Below the pieces are notes generated by a model. It worked only from the letters and a program-made list of their open reading frames with translations. It made no database searches and had not been told where the DNA came from. Shown here piece after piece: positions 23,691 to 33,143 of a stretch of DNA of 64,000 nt. The position numbers and the translations under genes were made by a program. The first letter of the stretch is position 1. Every line of letters starts with the position of its first letter. Source of the DNA: Hahella sp050299855 (GTDB lineage: Bacteria > Pseudomonadota > Gammaproteobacteria > Pseudomonadales > Oleiphilaceae); the NCBI GenBank assembly GCA_050299855.1, contig JBNKWQ010000053.1, positions 1-64,000 of the forward strand. The letters run 5' to 3'.

Positions 23691-25057
23691 TAGGCCGCTG
23701 GACGAGTCTGGAACTGGCCGGTGCCTGTCAGGGTGAACACTTGGGCGCATCTGTGTTGGTCGAAGGTATTGAAACAGATACCCGTGCGGACTGTCAGAAT
23801 AAGTTGTTTGTTGCACTTAAGGGCGAGCGTTTTGATGCCCATGACTTTGTCGGTGATGCCGTGAGTCAGGGCGCAACGGCAGTGATGGTAGAGCGGGAGT
23901 TTCCCTTGGGCTGTACTCAGATTGTTGTAGGTAACACGTTGGAAGGCCTGGGGCGGATGGCAGCTGCCAATCGTGATCGCTTCAAGGGTTGTGTTATCGC
24001 GGTGACCGGCAGTGTCGGCAAGACCACAGTAAAAGAGATGGTAGCGAGCATTCTGGCGCAGACCGGTGAGGTCTGTAAAACCAAGGGGAATCTCAATAAT
24101 CACATAGGCGTTCCCCTTAGTCTGCTGCAGCTTACAGATCGGCATGAGTGTGCGGTGTTTGAGTTGGGTGCCAGCGGCAAGAATGAAATTGCCTACACAG
24201 TGGCCATGGTAAAACCTGCTGTTGCCGTCATAAACAATGCAGTGGCTTCTCATGTGGAAGGCTTTGGCAGCCTGCAGGGCATTGTCCAAGCCAAAGGTGA
24301 AATCGTTACAGGATTGGAGTCTGGGAGTATTGCTGTCCTGAATGCAGATGATGCCTATTTTGACGCATGGGTTGCCATGGCCGGCAGCAGAGAAGTCCTG
24401 AGTTTTGGGTTGTCTGCACGGGCACAGGTGCGGGCTGAAAATATCGATCTGGATACGGATTCCAGCCGATTTGATCTGTTCTCTCCACAAGGGGAGGCTG
24501 AAGTGAATTTGCCTTTGCCCGGTCAGCACAATGTTCGCAATGCCTTGGCTGCTGCCGCCTCCGCATTGGCTGCTGGAATAGCGCTGCCGGCTGTGGTGCA
24601 AGGGTTGGCGGAGGTTCAGGCCGCCAAAGGCCGGATGAATAAACGCGAAGGTCTGGCGGGGACTACGGTGCTGGATGACACCTATAACGCGAATCCTTCA
24701 TCAATGAAGGCTGCCCTTGATGTACTGGCCCGTTACCCCGGGCACAAAGTGGCTGTGTTGGGGCATATGGGGGAATTGGGAGAAGAGGCAGAGGCTGCCC
24801 ATGAAGGGGTTGGTACCTATGCGCGTGAAGTCGGTATCGATGAGTTTTATGTCACTGGTGCGTGGCAACAGTTTTATGCCCGGGGATTTGGCACCGGAGT
24901 TGTTACAGGTGCAGATAATCAGGTCCTGATTGAGCAACTACGGAACAATTTGCAACCAGGTGCAGTGGTGTTGGTGAAAGGCTCTCGCAGCGCCAGGATG
25001 GAAGAAGTGGTAAAAGCGCTGGCGGACTTTAAGCCGGATGCAGGTGGTACACAATGA
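23687..25057 (+). CDS. murF: UDP-MurNAc-tripeptide:D-Ala-D-Ala ligase
   Basis: 456 aa from the GTG at 23687. This start sits six bases after a GGAGG box and overlaps the murE stop as GTGA; a GTG at 23681 abuts the ribosome-binding site and is less likely. The ATP site is VTGSVGKTTVKEM, followed by the CKTKGNLNNHIGVPLSLL stretch specific to MurF and DDTYNANPSSMKAAL in the central domain. It completes the UDP-MurNAc-pentapeptide by adding D-Ala-D-Ala made by Ddl, which is encoded further down the cluster. Confidence 0.96.
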   Translation: MIGRWTSLELAGACQGEHLGASVLVEGIETDTRADCQNKLFVALKGERFDAHDFVGDAVSQGATAVMVEREFPLGCTQIVVGNTLEGLGRMAAANRDRFKGCVIAVTGSVGKTTVKEMVASILAQTGEVCKTKGNLNNHIGVPLSLLQLTDRHECAVFELGASGKNEIAYTVAMVKPAVAVINNAVASHVEGFGSLQGIVQAKGEIVTGLESGSIAVLNADDAYFDAWVAMAGSREVLSFGLSARAQVRAENIDLDTDSSRFDLFSPQGEAEVNLPLPGQHNVRNALAAAASALAAGIALPAVVQGLAEVQAAKGRMNKREGLAGTTVLDDTYNANPSSMKAALDVLARYPGHKVAVLGHMGELGEEAEAAHEGVGTYAREVGIDEFYVTGAWQQFYARGFGTGVVTGADNQVLIEQLRNNLQPGAVVLVKGSRSARMEEVVKALADFKPDAGGTQ

Positions 25058-25118
25058 ATTTCATACAACAAAAGTTATTTAATCAATCGGGTTTTATTAA
25101 ATACAGGACCAACAGCCA

Positions 25119-26201
25119 ATGTTAGTTTGGATAGCCGATTTTCTGGCGGAGTACTTCAGCTTTTTTGGTGTGTTCCAGTATCTGACTCTCCGGGCAATTC
25201 TGGGAGTTTTGACTGCGCTGGTCATTTCCCTGTTTGTTGGTCCCATCATGATTCGGAAATTGAGTTATTACCAGATCGGTCAGGCCGTACGGGATGATGG
25301 CCCGGAAAGTCATTTCAGCAAAGCCGGAACACCCACCATGGGCGGTGCGCTGATTTTGGTAGCGATCGCGGTCAGCACTTTGCTCTGGTCTGATCTCAGT
25401 AACCGTTATGTTTTGGTGACGTTGGCAACAACCTTGGCCTTCGGAGCCATCGGGTGGGTGGATGATTGGCGCAAAGTGGTGGAAAGAAATCCCAAAGGCC
25501 TGCCCGCTCGCTGGAAGTATTTGTGGCAGTCCATTTTTGGGCTGGTTGCTGCCTGGGTCCTGTACGAAACCGCGCAGAGTTCCCAGGAAACATCGCTCAT
25601 AGTGCCTTTGTTTAAAGAAGTGGCAATTCCTCTGGGAGTAGGTTTTATCGTGCTGACCTATTTGGTCATCGTCGGAAGCAGTAATGCGGTCAACCTGACT
25701 GACGGCTTGGACGGCCTGGCGATTATGCCGACGGTGATGGTGGGAGGAGCTCTTGGAATATTTGCTTACCTCAGTGGCCACGTGAAGTTTGCGGAATACC
25801 TGCATATTCCTTACCTGCCGGGTACCGGCGAGCTGATTATTTTTCTCGGGGCCCTGGTTGGTGCAGGCCTGGGATTCCTCTGGTTTAACACTTATCCCGC
25901 TCAGGTGTTCATGGGCGATGTAGGGGCACTGGCACTGGGTGCTGCGCTGGGTGTGGTTGCGGTAATTGTGCGTCAGGAGATAGTGCTCTTCGTCATGGGA
26001 GGTGTGTTTGTGATGGAGACGGTATCCGTCATCTTGCAGGTCGCCTCATTTAAGTTAACCGGGCGGCGAATCTTTCGAATGGCGCCGTTGCACCACCATT
26101 TTGAGTTAAAGGGATGGCCCGAGCCCCGGGTTATCGTGCGGTTCTGGGTTATTACTGTGGTTTTGGTCCTGATTGGGCTGGCCACTTTGAAGATCAGATA
26201 A
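25119..26201 (+). CDS. mraY: Phospho-MurNAc-pentapeptide transferase
   Basis: 360 aa, exactly the family length, with ten hydrophobic helices. Diagnostic motifs are GTPTMGGALIL, the catalytic region SSNAVNLTDGLDGLAIMP, FMGDVGALALGAALG and the C-terminal MAPLHHHFELKGWPE. It transfers phospho-MurNAc-pentapeptide to undecaprenyl phosphate to make lipid I at the inner membrane. A 61-bp gap follows murF, the longest in the front half of the cluster. Confidence 0.98.
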   Translation: MLVWIADFLAEYFSFFGVFQYLTLRAILGVLTALVISLFVGPIMIRKLSYYQIGQAVRDDGPESHFSKAGTPTMGGALILVAIAVSTLLWSDLSNRYVLVTLATTLAFGAIGWVDDWRKVVERNPKGLPARWKYLWQSIFGLVAAWVLYETAQSSQETSLIVPLFKEVAIPLGVGFIVLTYLVIVGSSNAVNLTDGLDGLAIMPTVMVGGALGIFAYLSGHVKFAEYLHIPYLPGTGELIIFLGALVGAGLGFLWFNTYPAQVFMGDVGALALGAALGVVAVIVRQEIVLFVMGGVFVMETVSVILQVASFKLTGRRIFRMAPLHHHFELKGWPEPRVIVRFWVITVVLVLIGLATLKIR

Positions 26202-26217
26202 GGAATAGCAACAACTG

Positions 26218-27558
26218 ATGACTATATTGGCGCGTGATCGACATATCGTGATCGTCGGACTGGGAGTGACCGGGCTTGCCTGTGCGCGCTTCCTGCAGGC
26301 GCGCCAGTGGTCTTATTCAGTTATGGATACACGGGAAGAGCCACCAGGCCTGGATGAATTGAAAAAAATCAATCCAGAGGTGGAAGTGATTTGTGGTCGT
26401 CTGGATCCTGAACGCCTTGGTGCAGCCTCCGAAATCTGGTTAAGCCCGGGAATTCCGCTTGCCCATCCCGATATTGCTGCTGTGAAAGACCAGGTGGTAC
26501 TACGAGGTGACGTGGACGTTTTCAGCGAAGAAGCTAACGCTCCCATCATCGCTATTACCGGCAGCAACGGCAAAAGCACTGTTACCACCATGCTGGGTGA
26601 GATGGCCAAGGCTTGTGGAATCGAAGTCGCCGTGGGCGGCAACCTCGGAACTCCAGTGCTGGATATACTGGCACCTGAAGTGGAGCTTTATATTGTCGAA
26701 CTTTCCAGTTTTCAGCTGGAAACCACGGCGAAACTGGGCGCTAAGGCAGCCACCGTCCTGAATATTTCACAGGATCATATGGATCGTTATCCCAATATGA
26801 TGGCCTATCATTTGGCCAAACTAAGGGTGTTCTTTGGTTGTGAACACCTGGTGCTGAATAAACAGGATCCACTGGCCCAGCCTCCATTGTCGTCTGGCTC
26901 TAAAGCCAGCTGGTTTACCCTGGCAAAGCCCGATCCGCAACAGTTTGGCATTATCGACGCGGATGGCCGTCAATATCTGGCCCGCGGTAACGAAATTCTG
27001 CTTGATACCACTGAATTGAAAGTTAAGGGTCGCCACAACTGGAGTAATGCGCTGGCGGCGTTGGCGCTGGCGGAAGCTGCTGGCTTATCCCTGCCGATAT
27101 GCCTGGAGGCACTGAAAGACTATAACGGTCTGCCGCACCGCTGCGAGTTTGTTCGCGAGCTGGACGGAGTCACTTATATCAATGACTCCAAAGCCACCAA
27201 TGTTGGGGCTGCTACCGCCGCCTTGGAAGGTTTGGGGCCTGTTACCCGTCACGAAATGATTCTGATCTGTGGTGGCCAGGGGAAAGGTCAGGATTTTGGA
27301 ACATTGTTTGAGAGCATGGAAATCTATGCCTCCACTGCCATTGTCCTGGGTGAGTCCGCAGAGATGCTCCGGGACGGTCTGGCAGCAAAAATGCCGGTAC
27401 ATCAGGTATCGACAATGCAGGAAGCGGTAGCAACGGCTGCAGCTGTGTCCCGTGACGGTGACGTGGTACTGCTATCACCTGCCTGCGCCAGTCTGGACAT
27501 GTATGGCAACTATGTAGAGCGCGGTGATGACTTCAAACGCTGGGTGAATGCGCTATGA
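26218..27558 (+). CDS. murD: UDP-MurNAc-L-Ala:D-glutamate ligase
   Basis: 446 aa. The Rossmann-like N-domain begins IVIVGLGVTGLACARFL, the ATP loop is ITGSNGKSTVTTM, and the C-terminal domain has YINDSKATNVGAATAAL and LSPACASLDMYGNYVERGDDF, both typical of MurD. It adds D-glutamate to UDP-MurNAc-L-alanine. It starts 17 bases after mraY and overlaps ftsW by four bases. Confidence 0.97.
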   Translation: MTILARDRHIVIVGLGVTGLACARFLQARQWSYSVMDTREEPPGLDELKKINPEVEVICGRLDPERLGAASEIWLSPGIPLAHPDIAAVKDQVVLRGDVDVFSEEANAPIIAITGSNGKSTVTTMLGEMAKACGIEVAVGGNLGTPVLDILAPEVELYIVELSSFQLETTAKLGAKAATVLNISQDHMDRYPNMMAYHLAKLRVFFGCEHLVLNKQDPLAQPPLSSGSKASWFTLAKPDPQQFGIIDADGRQYLARGNEILLDTTELKVKGRHNWSNALAALALAEAAGLSLPICLEALKDYNGLPHRCEFVRELDGVTYINDSKATNVGAATAALEGLGPVTRHEMILICGGQGKGQDFGTLFESMEIYASTAIVLGESAEMLRDGLAAKMPVHQVSTMQEAVATAAAVSRDGDVVLLSPACASLDMYGNYVERGDDFKRWVNAL

Positions 27559-28727
27559 CGACCATGACGCTCAGCCATCACCGTGTCAGCCATAGTGTGG
27601 AAGTGGATCTGCCACTGCTTGGTAGTGCAGTGGCATTGCTGGCACTGGGTCTGGTGATGGTGACCTCTGCTTCCATTGATGTTGCAGAAGCGCGTAATCA
27701 GCAGGCGTTATATTTTTTCTGGCGGCACGGTGCCTACATCCTGATTGGGCTGTTCGTGGGATTTGCCATGTTAAGGGTGCCGCTACGTTGGTGGCACCAG
27801 CAAAGCTGGCTGTTACTGGCTATCGCTATGGTCGCTTTGGCTGCCGTGCTGATTCCAGGAATCGGCAAAACCGTGAATGGCAGTACCCGTTGGATAAGCC
27901 TGGGATTTATCAATATCCAGCCCTCGGAAGTCGCAAAGGTGTGTCTGGTTGTTTATACCGCCAGTTACCTGGTACGGCGTATGGATGAAGTGCGCGAGAG
28001 CTGGTGGGGGTTTAGCAAGCCATTGTTAGTTCTCATGCTGGCTGCCCTGATGCTGCTGATGGAGCCTGATTTTGGCGCATTGGTGGTTATTCTATCCGCC
28101 GTAGTCGGAGTGATCTTCCTCAGCGGGGTAACACTCAAGCATTTTGGCGCGTTGCTGGTGGTATGTATCACTAGCGTGGCTTTGCTGGCAGTTTCCCAAC
28201 CCTATCGCTTGAAGCGTCTGACGGCCTATACCGATCCCTGGGCTGATCAGTTCAATTCAGGTTATCAGCTGACCCAGGCACTAATTGCATTCGGTCGTGG
28301 TGAATGGACGGGTGTAGGGCTGGGGAACAGCGTTCAGAAACTGTTCTACCTGCCAGAGGCGCACACCGATTTTGTGTTTGCCATTATTGGCGAGGAATTC
28401 GGGCTTATCGGAGTGGTGCTGATCATAGGGCTATATAGTTTCCTGATCTGGCGGGGATTGTCTATCAGCCGAGCAGCTGAGCGTGCGGGGCAGCTATTTA
28501 ATGCCTACGTCGGCTACGGCATCAGTTTGCTCATTGGTGTTCAGGCACTGATAAACCTTGGTGTAAATACCGGTTTACTGCCCACCAAGGGGCTGACCCT
28601 ACCGTTGATCAGTTATGGCGGCAGCAGCCTGATCGTGAGCTGTCTGTGTGTTGGTATTCTGCTCCGGATACGTGCGGAGTTGGGAGAGGCAGAAGCCAAG
28701 TCTCATGATGAAGGAAGGTCTCGATGA
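27555..28727 (+). CDS. ftsW: Septal peptidoglycan glycosyltransferase FtsW
   Basis: 390 aa SEDS polymerase with ten predicted helices. The conserved stretches are NGSTRWISLGFINIQPSEVA (lipid II/cation region), GYQLTQALIAFGRGEWTGVG, LPEAHTDFVFAIIGEEFG and the C-terminal GLTLPLISYGGSSLIVSC, which is the FtsW/RodA signature. It polymerises septal glycan with FtsI. The position in the dcw cluster distinguishes it from RodA. It overlaps murD and murG by four bases. Confidence 0.97.
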   Translation: MTTMTLSHHRVSHSVEVDLPLLGSAVALLALGLVMVTSASIDVAEARNQQALYFFWRHGAYILIGLFVGFAMLRVPLRWWHQQSWLLLAIAMVALAAVLIPGIGKTVNGSTRWISLGFINIQPSEVAKVCLVVYTASYLVRRMDEVRESWWGFSKPLLVLMLAALMLLMEPDFGALVVILSAVVGVIFLSGVTLKHFGALLVVCITSVALLAVSQPYRLKRLTAYTDPWADQFNSGYQLTQALIAFGRGEWTGVGLGNSVQKLFYLPEAHTDFVFAIIGEEFGLIGVVLIIGLYSFLIWRGLSISRAAERAGQLFNAYVGYGISLLIGVQALINLGVNTGLLPTKGLTLPLISYGGSSLIVSCLCVGILLRIRAELGEAEAKSHDEGRSR

Positions 28728-29797
28728 ACAAGACCTTTCTGGTAATGGCGGGTGGAACCGGCGGGCACGTTTATCCGGCTCTGGCAGCGGCACAGGAATT
28801 AAGGGCGCAGGGCGCTCGTGTTGTCTGGCTGGGCTCAGTGGGTGGAATGGAGGAACGCATTATTGCCAATACCGATATTCCAATGCGGTTGCTGAGTATT
28901 GGCGGACTGCGAGGAAAAGGGCTGGCGACTCTGGTCAAAGCGCCACTGAATCTGATGCGGGCTTTGTGGCAGGCATATCAGATCTATCGGGAGGAACATC
29001 CGGACTGCGTATTGGGTATGGGTGGCTTTGCAGCCGGACCAGGTGGAATCCTGGCCATGTTGACCCGTACGCCACTGGTGATTCATGAGCAAAATGCGAT
29101 TTCGGGGCTGACCAATCGTTGGCTGGCCAAATGGGCAAAGGTGGTATTGCAGGCCTTTCCCGGAGCTTTTGCCACTGATGCCAAGGTTCATACCGTTGGT
29201 AATCCTGTTCGGCGGGAGTTGGCTGAACTGCCAGCACCTGATCAGCGGCAGGTCGGGGAGCGTGCACCCACCGTGGTTATTCTGGGTGGGAGCAGAGGAG
29301 CTTTGGCGCTAAACGAAATGGTTCCCCCGGCTTTTGCCAAGTTGGCTGAAACGCAGCGACCAAAAATTATTCATCAGGCTGGGGCAGGGAAAGAACAAGA
29401 GTGCCGGGCACTCTATCAATCGCAGGGCGTCGAGGCAGAGGTATTCGATTTTCTACACGATATGACTGCCATATATGAACAGGCTGATTTGGTGATATGC
29501 CGTGCCGGTGCGCTCACCCTGACAGAACTGACGGCTGTAGGTGTCGGCGCCATTCTGGTGCCTTATCCCTACGCTGTGGATGATCATCAGACGGCCAATG
29601 CCCGTTACCTGGAAACAGCTGGCGCTGCCATTATTTTTCAACAAGCGGATTTATCAGTGGATCTATTGGCAAACACCATCAGCGAGATGCTGTCGCAACC
29701 TCGGAAATTGCTGGAAATGGCGGAAAAGGCCAGACAGTTGGCGCAGCCGGAGGCGACCCGTAAAGTCGCACAATTCTGTATGGAGGCCTGTGCATGA
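28724..29797 (+). CDS. murG: Lipid II synthase MurG
   Basis: 357 aa GT-B glycosyltransferase adding GlcNAc from UDP-GlcNAc to lipid I. The glycine-rich MAGGTGGHVYPALAAA at residues 8-23 and the C-domain GGSRGALALNEMVP and VICRAGALTLTELTAVG are family hallmarks. It is a peripheral protein of the inner membrane face. It overlaps ftsW and murC by four bases each. Confidence 0.97.
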   Translation: MNKTFLVMAGGTGGHVYPALAAAQELRAQGARVVWLGSVGGMEERIIANTDIPMRLLSIGGLRGKGLATLVKAPLNLMRALWQAYQIYREEHPDCVLGMGGFAAGPGGILAMLTRTPLVIHEQNAISGLTNRWLAKWAKVVLQAFPGAFATDAKVHTVGNPVRRELAELPAPDQRQVGERAPTVVILGGSRGALALNEMVPPAFAKLAETQRPKIIHQAGAGKEQECRALYQSQGVEAEVFDFLHDMTAIYEQADLVICRAGALTLTELTAVGVGAILVPYPYAVDDHQTANARYLETAGAAIIFQQADLSVDLLANTISEMLSQPRKLLEMAEKARQLAQPEATRKVAQFCMEACA

Positions 29798-31269
29798 CTG
29801 ATAAAAAACTGAAACATCCGACTGCCAGTGAGGCGTCTACACGGCCGCTGTGGGAGCCACCAGAAATGCGTCGTGTGCGTCAGATTCATTTTGTCGGTAT
29901 TGGTGGTTCTGGCATGTGCGGCATTGCTGAAGTGTTGCTCAATCAGGGTTATGACATCAGTGGCTCAGATATTAAAGAATCAGCCGTGACTACCCGTATC
30001 CGCAACATGGGTGCCACAGTGACTCTGGGACATAAAGCGGAAAACATTGGCGACGCCAGTGTGGTGGTAATTTCCAGTGCAGTTTCTGCAGACAACCCGG
30101 AAGTGGTCGCGGCTAAGGCTGCGCGGGTGCCGGTGATTGCGCGCGCAGAAATGCTGGCCGAAATCATGCGCTACCGCCATGGCATAGCGGTGGCGGGAAC
30201 ACACGGTAAAACCACTACGACCAGTCTGGTCGCATCGGTGTTCGCCGAAGCGGGGCTGGATCCGACTTTTGTGATTGGTGGGCGGCTCAACAGTGCCGGC
30301 ACCAATGCCAAGATGGGGGCTTCACGGTTCCTGGTGGCCGAGGCTGATGAAAGTGATGCCTCCTTCTTACACCTGACCCCAATGGTTTCTATTGTGACCA
30401 ATATAGATGCAGACCACATGCATACCTATGGCGGTGACTTTGAGCGATTGAAACAGACTTTTGTGGACTTTCTGCACAATCTACCGTTTTACGGCACAGC
30501 AGTGATGTGTGTGGATGACCCTGTAGTTCGGGAAATTATTCCGCGAGTCGGCCGCACGGTGATTACTTATGGTTTCTCCGAAGATGCTGATATCCGCGCT
30601 GAAAACGTGCAGCAGTTTGAGACCGAAACCCAATTTACTGCCAGGCGTCCATCCGGATTTTCAGATTTGGATATCCGCCTCAATATGCCAGGTAAACATA
30701 ATGTCCTGAATGCGCTGGCCACTATTGCCGTGGCCTCTGATGAGGGTATTGAGGACCAGGCAATCGTCGATGGTTTGGCGAAATTCCAGGGTGTGGGGCG
30801 GCGGTTTCAGGTGTATGGCAATTATCCGATTGCCGACGGTGGTGAGGTCATGCTGGTCGATGACTATGGGCATCATCCTCGGGAGGTGGACGCCACTATC
30901 AATGCTATCCGGGACGGTTGGAAGGAAAAGCGGCTGGTGGTGGTATTTCAGCCTCATCGTTATACCCGTACCCGAGACCTGTATGAAGATTTTGTGCAGG
31001 TGCTGTCCAAGGTGGACGTATTGGTACTGATGGATATTTATCCTGCCGGAGAAAAGGAAATTCCCGGTGCTGATGGCCGCAGCCTGTGTCGCAGCATTCG
31101 CCAGCGTGGCCAGCTGGATCCGATCTTCGTGGAGCGCGGTGAAGACATCCGCCAGGTACTAAGCAGAGTATTACAGGATGGCGACTTGCTGGTGACCCAG
31201 GGTGCCGGCGATGTGGGTGCGGTGGCAGGCCAGTTGGCTGAAGCCGGGCTGATAGTAGATGACGAATAA
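29794..31269 (+). CDS. murC: UDP-MurNAc:L-alanine ligase
   Basis: 491 aa. The N-domain begins IHFVGIGGSGMCGIAEVLL, which binds the UDP sugar; the ATP loop is VAGTHGKTTTTSLV, and VDDYGHHPREVDATI marks the C-terminal domain. It adds L-alanine to UDP-MurNAc, the first peptide step. The first ~30 residues before the glycine loop are slightly longer than in E. coli. MurB is not in the cluster; ddl follows 48 bases later. Confidence 0.97.
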   Translation: MTDKKLKHPTASEASTRPLWEPPEMRRVRQIHFVGIGGSGMCGIAEVLLNQGYDISGSDIKESAVTTRIRNMGATVTLGHKAENIGDASVVVISSAVSADNPEVVAAKAARVPVIARAEMLAEIMRYRHGIAVAGTHGKTTTTSLVASVFAEAGLDPTFVIGGRLNSAGTNAKMGASRFLVAEADESDASFLHLTPMVSIVTNIDADHMHTYGGDFERLKQTFVDFLHNLPFYGTAVMCVDDPVVREIIPRVGRTVITYGFSEDADIRAENVQQFETETQFTARRPSGFSDLDIRLNMPGKHNVLNALATIAVASDEGIEDQAIVDGLAKFQGVGRRFQVYGNYPIADGGEVMLVDDYGHHPREVDATINAIRDGWKEKRLVVVFQPHRYTRTRDLYEDFVQVLSKVDVLVLMDIYPAGEKEIPGADGRSLCRSIRQRGQLDPIFVERGEDIRQVLSRVLQDGDLLVTQGAGDVGAVAGQLAEAGLIVDDE

Positions 31270-31317
31270 AGTCAGCGCGCACGCTGACTGACGAATTAGT
31301 GAGAGATCGAAGAGATC

Positions 31318-32277
31318 ATGACGATAGAGCAAATCAGACTACAGGTCAGCAATATTGACGTGTCCTTATTCGGGCGGGTCGCTGTGCTTTTCGGGGGGGC
31401 ATCCGCAGAACGCGACGTCTCTCTGAAAAGCGGACAGGCTGTGCTGGATGCCCTGTTGGCTGCGGGTGTGGATGCCTTTGCACTGGATCCGCAGCATGGT
31501 CTGACAGACGTTGTCGGGACCCTGTTTGATAGGGCTTTTATAGTGCTGCATGGCCGCGGTGGTGAGGACGGCTGTATCCAGGGTGCACTGGAGCTGATGG
31601 ACAAGCCCTACACAGGTAGTGGCGTGCTTGCCTCGGCACTGGCAATGGACAAGCTGCGTACCAAGCAGCTGTGGGAGACGCTGGGTATTGCCACGCCTCC
31701 CTACGTAATTCTGGATAAGGACACTGATTGGGATGCCGAGATGGCGCGCTTTGCCTGTCCGGCTATGGTAAAGCCCGCTCATGAAGGATCCAGCATAGGT
31801 ATGCGCAAGGTGACTAGTGGGGCTGAACTGAAAGATGCTTACTTTGAAGCTGCCCGTTTTGACACCCTGGTCTTTGCAGAAAAATGGATTACCGGGGCGG
31901 AGTATACGACTTCCATATTAGAAGAGTCAGCGCTGCCAATCATAGGTCTGCAGACTCATCGCGATTTCTATGATTATGACGCTAAATATATCGTTGATGA
32001 TACCCGCTATATGTTGCCCAGCGGACTCGATGAAGAAAAAGAAACCGCCTATCAGGAGCTGTCTGTAAGAGCCTACCAGGCGTTGGGCTGCAAAGGCTGG
32101 GGGCGTGTCGATTTAATGCAGGATGCCGCCGGCCAGCCCTGGTTGCTGGAAGTAAATACAGTTCCGGGGATGACTGACCATAGTCTGGTGCCTATGGCTG
32201 CGAAAGCCGCAGGCTTTAGTTTTCAGGATCTGGTCGTTGCTATTTTGGCAACTACTTTGTCAGGTGGCCGACAGTGA
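31318..32277 (+). CDS. ddlB: D-alanine--D-alanine ligase
   Basis: 319 aa ATP-grasp enzyme of the DdlB size class. Motifs: VAVLFGGASAERDVSLKSG at the N-terminus, HGRGGEDGCIQGALELM, PAHEGSSIGMRKV in the ATP-grasp region, and LLEVNTVPGMTDHSLVPMAA with the metal-binding Glu/Asn and Ser. It supplies D-Ala-D-Ala for MurF. It overlaps the ftsQ GTG start by four bases. Confidence 0.97.
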   Translation: MTIEQIRLQVSNIDVSLFGRVAVLFGGASAERDVSLKSGQAVLDALLAAGVDAFALDPQHGLTDVVGTLFDRAFIVLHGRGGEDGCIQGALELMDKPYTGSGVLASALAMDKLRTKQLWETLGIATPPYVILDKDTDWDAEMARFACPAMVKPAHEGSSIGMRKVTSGAELKDAYFEAARFDTLVFAEKWITGAEYTTSILEESALPIIGLQTHRDFYDYDAKYIVDDTRYMLPSGLDEEKETAYQELSVRAYQALGCKGWGRVDLMQDAAGQPWLLEVNTVPGMTDHSLVPMAAKAAGFSFQDLVVAILATTLSGGRQ

Positions 32278-33101
32278 ACAACCGTGGGAAGCTGAAACCC
32301 AGGCCAAGAGCCGGCCGTGGCGCCAGTGCTACGCCTGTCAGACCCAAGGGTCCTGACATGTCTCAGCAGATTCTGACCGGAATAGGTCGGCTGCCCTGGA
32401 GAAAAGTCGCCTTACATCTTGGCATTTTTGGATTCTGGCTGGCTTTGCTGAGTGGCTTTACCTATGGCGTGGGCTGGATGGATCATCCTATCGACAAAAT
32501 CGAGGTGGCGGGAGATCTGAAGTACGTTCACCAGGATGATATTGAAGGAATTCTGGCAAAGGGGCTGCAACAAAGTTTTTTCACCATTGACCTGGATTCG
32601 ATCAGAGAGCAACTGCTGCAGCAACCCTGGATAAAAGCGGTTGCAGTCTCCAGGCAATGGCCTGGAACTTTAAAAGTGCAGTTGATTGAACAGGCAGCTG
32701 TAGTGCGCTGGAACCAGAAAGGGCTGATGAATGCTGAAGGTAGAGTGTTTGAACCTACGGAAGAACGCTTGGTAAGCCTGTTGCCGCAGTTAAGCGGCCC
32801 AGAACATAAAGCGGCTGATGTCTTTAATCAGTATCAGGATTGGGATCAGCGTCTGAGCACAATCGGGCTAACAATCCAGTCGCTCTCCATGGAGTCCCGA
32901 GGTGCATGGAGAATTGGTTTTACAGACGGCTGGGAATTGAATTTAGGTAAACAGGATGTTGAAGAACGCTTAGAGCGTTTCAGCACTCTGTATACCAAAA
33001 AATTACGTCATGAGAAGGAGCGTATTGCAGCGGTTGATGCTCGTTATACGCGTGGAGTTGCAGTCACATGGAAAGATGACGCAGTACCGGGTTCGAGCTG
33101 A
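32274..33101 (+). CDS. ftsQ: Cell division protein FtsQ
   Basis: 275 aa with a GTG start overlapping the ddl stop. A basic cytoplasmic N-terminus is followed by one membrane helix (about residues 47-67). The POTRA domain comes next (IDKIEVAGDLKYVHQDDIEG) and then the FtsQ beta domain (LQQPWIKAVAVSRQWPGTLK, the classic Q-P-W-V-x-x-A-x-V-x-R-x-W-P motif). FtsQ forms the FtsQLB complex that holds the divisome together. ftsA follows 42 bases later. Confidence 0.95.
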   Translation: MNNRGKLKPRPRAGRGASATPVRPKGPDMSQQILTGIGRLPWRKVALHLGIFGFWLALLSGFTYGVGWMDHPIDKIEVAGDLKYVHQDDIEGILAKGLQQSFFTIDLDSIREQLLQQPWIKAVAVSRQWPGTLKVQLIEQAAVVRWNQKGLMNAEGRVFEPTEERLVSLLPQLSGPEHKAADVFNQYQDWDQRLSTIGLTIQSLSMESRGAWRIGFTDGWELNLGKQDVEERLERFSTLYTKKLRHEKERIAAVDARYTRGVAVTWKDDAVPGSS

Positions 33102-33143
33102 CGTGACAAACAGGAAGCTAATGCAAAATCAGAGTCTGAGAAT

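Noticed and set aside
23573..24601. 342-aa minus-strand ORF opposite murE/murF
   Set aside because: Shadow frame across two overlapping, fully conserved Mur ligase genes; His- and Gln-rich composition typical of antisense frames.
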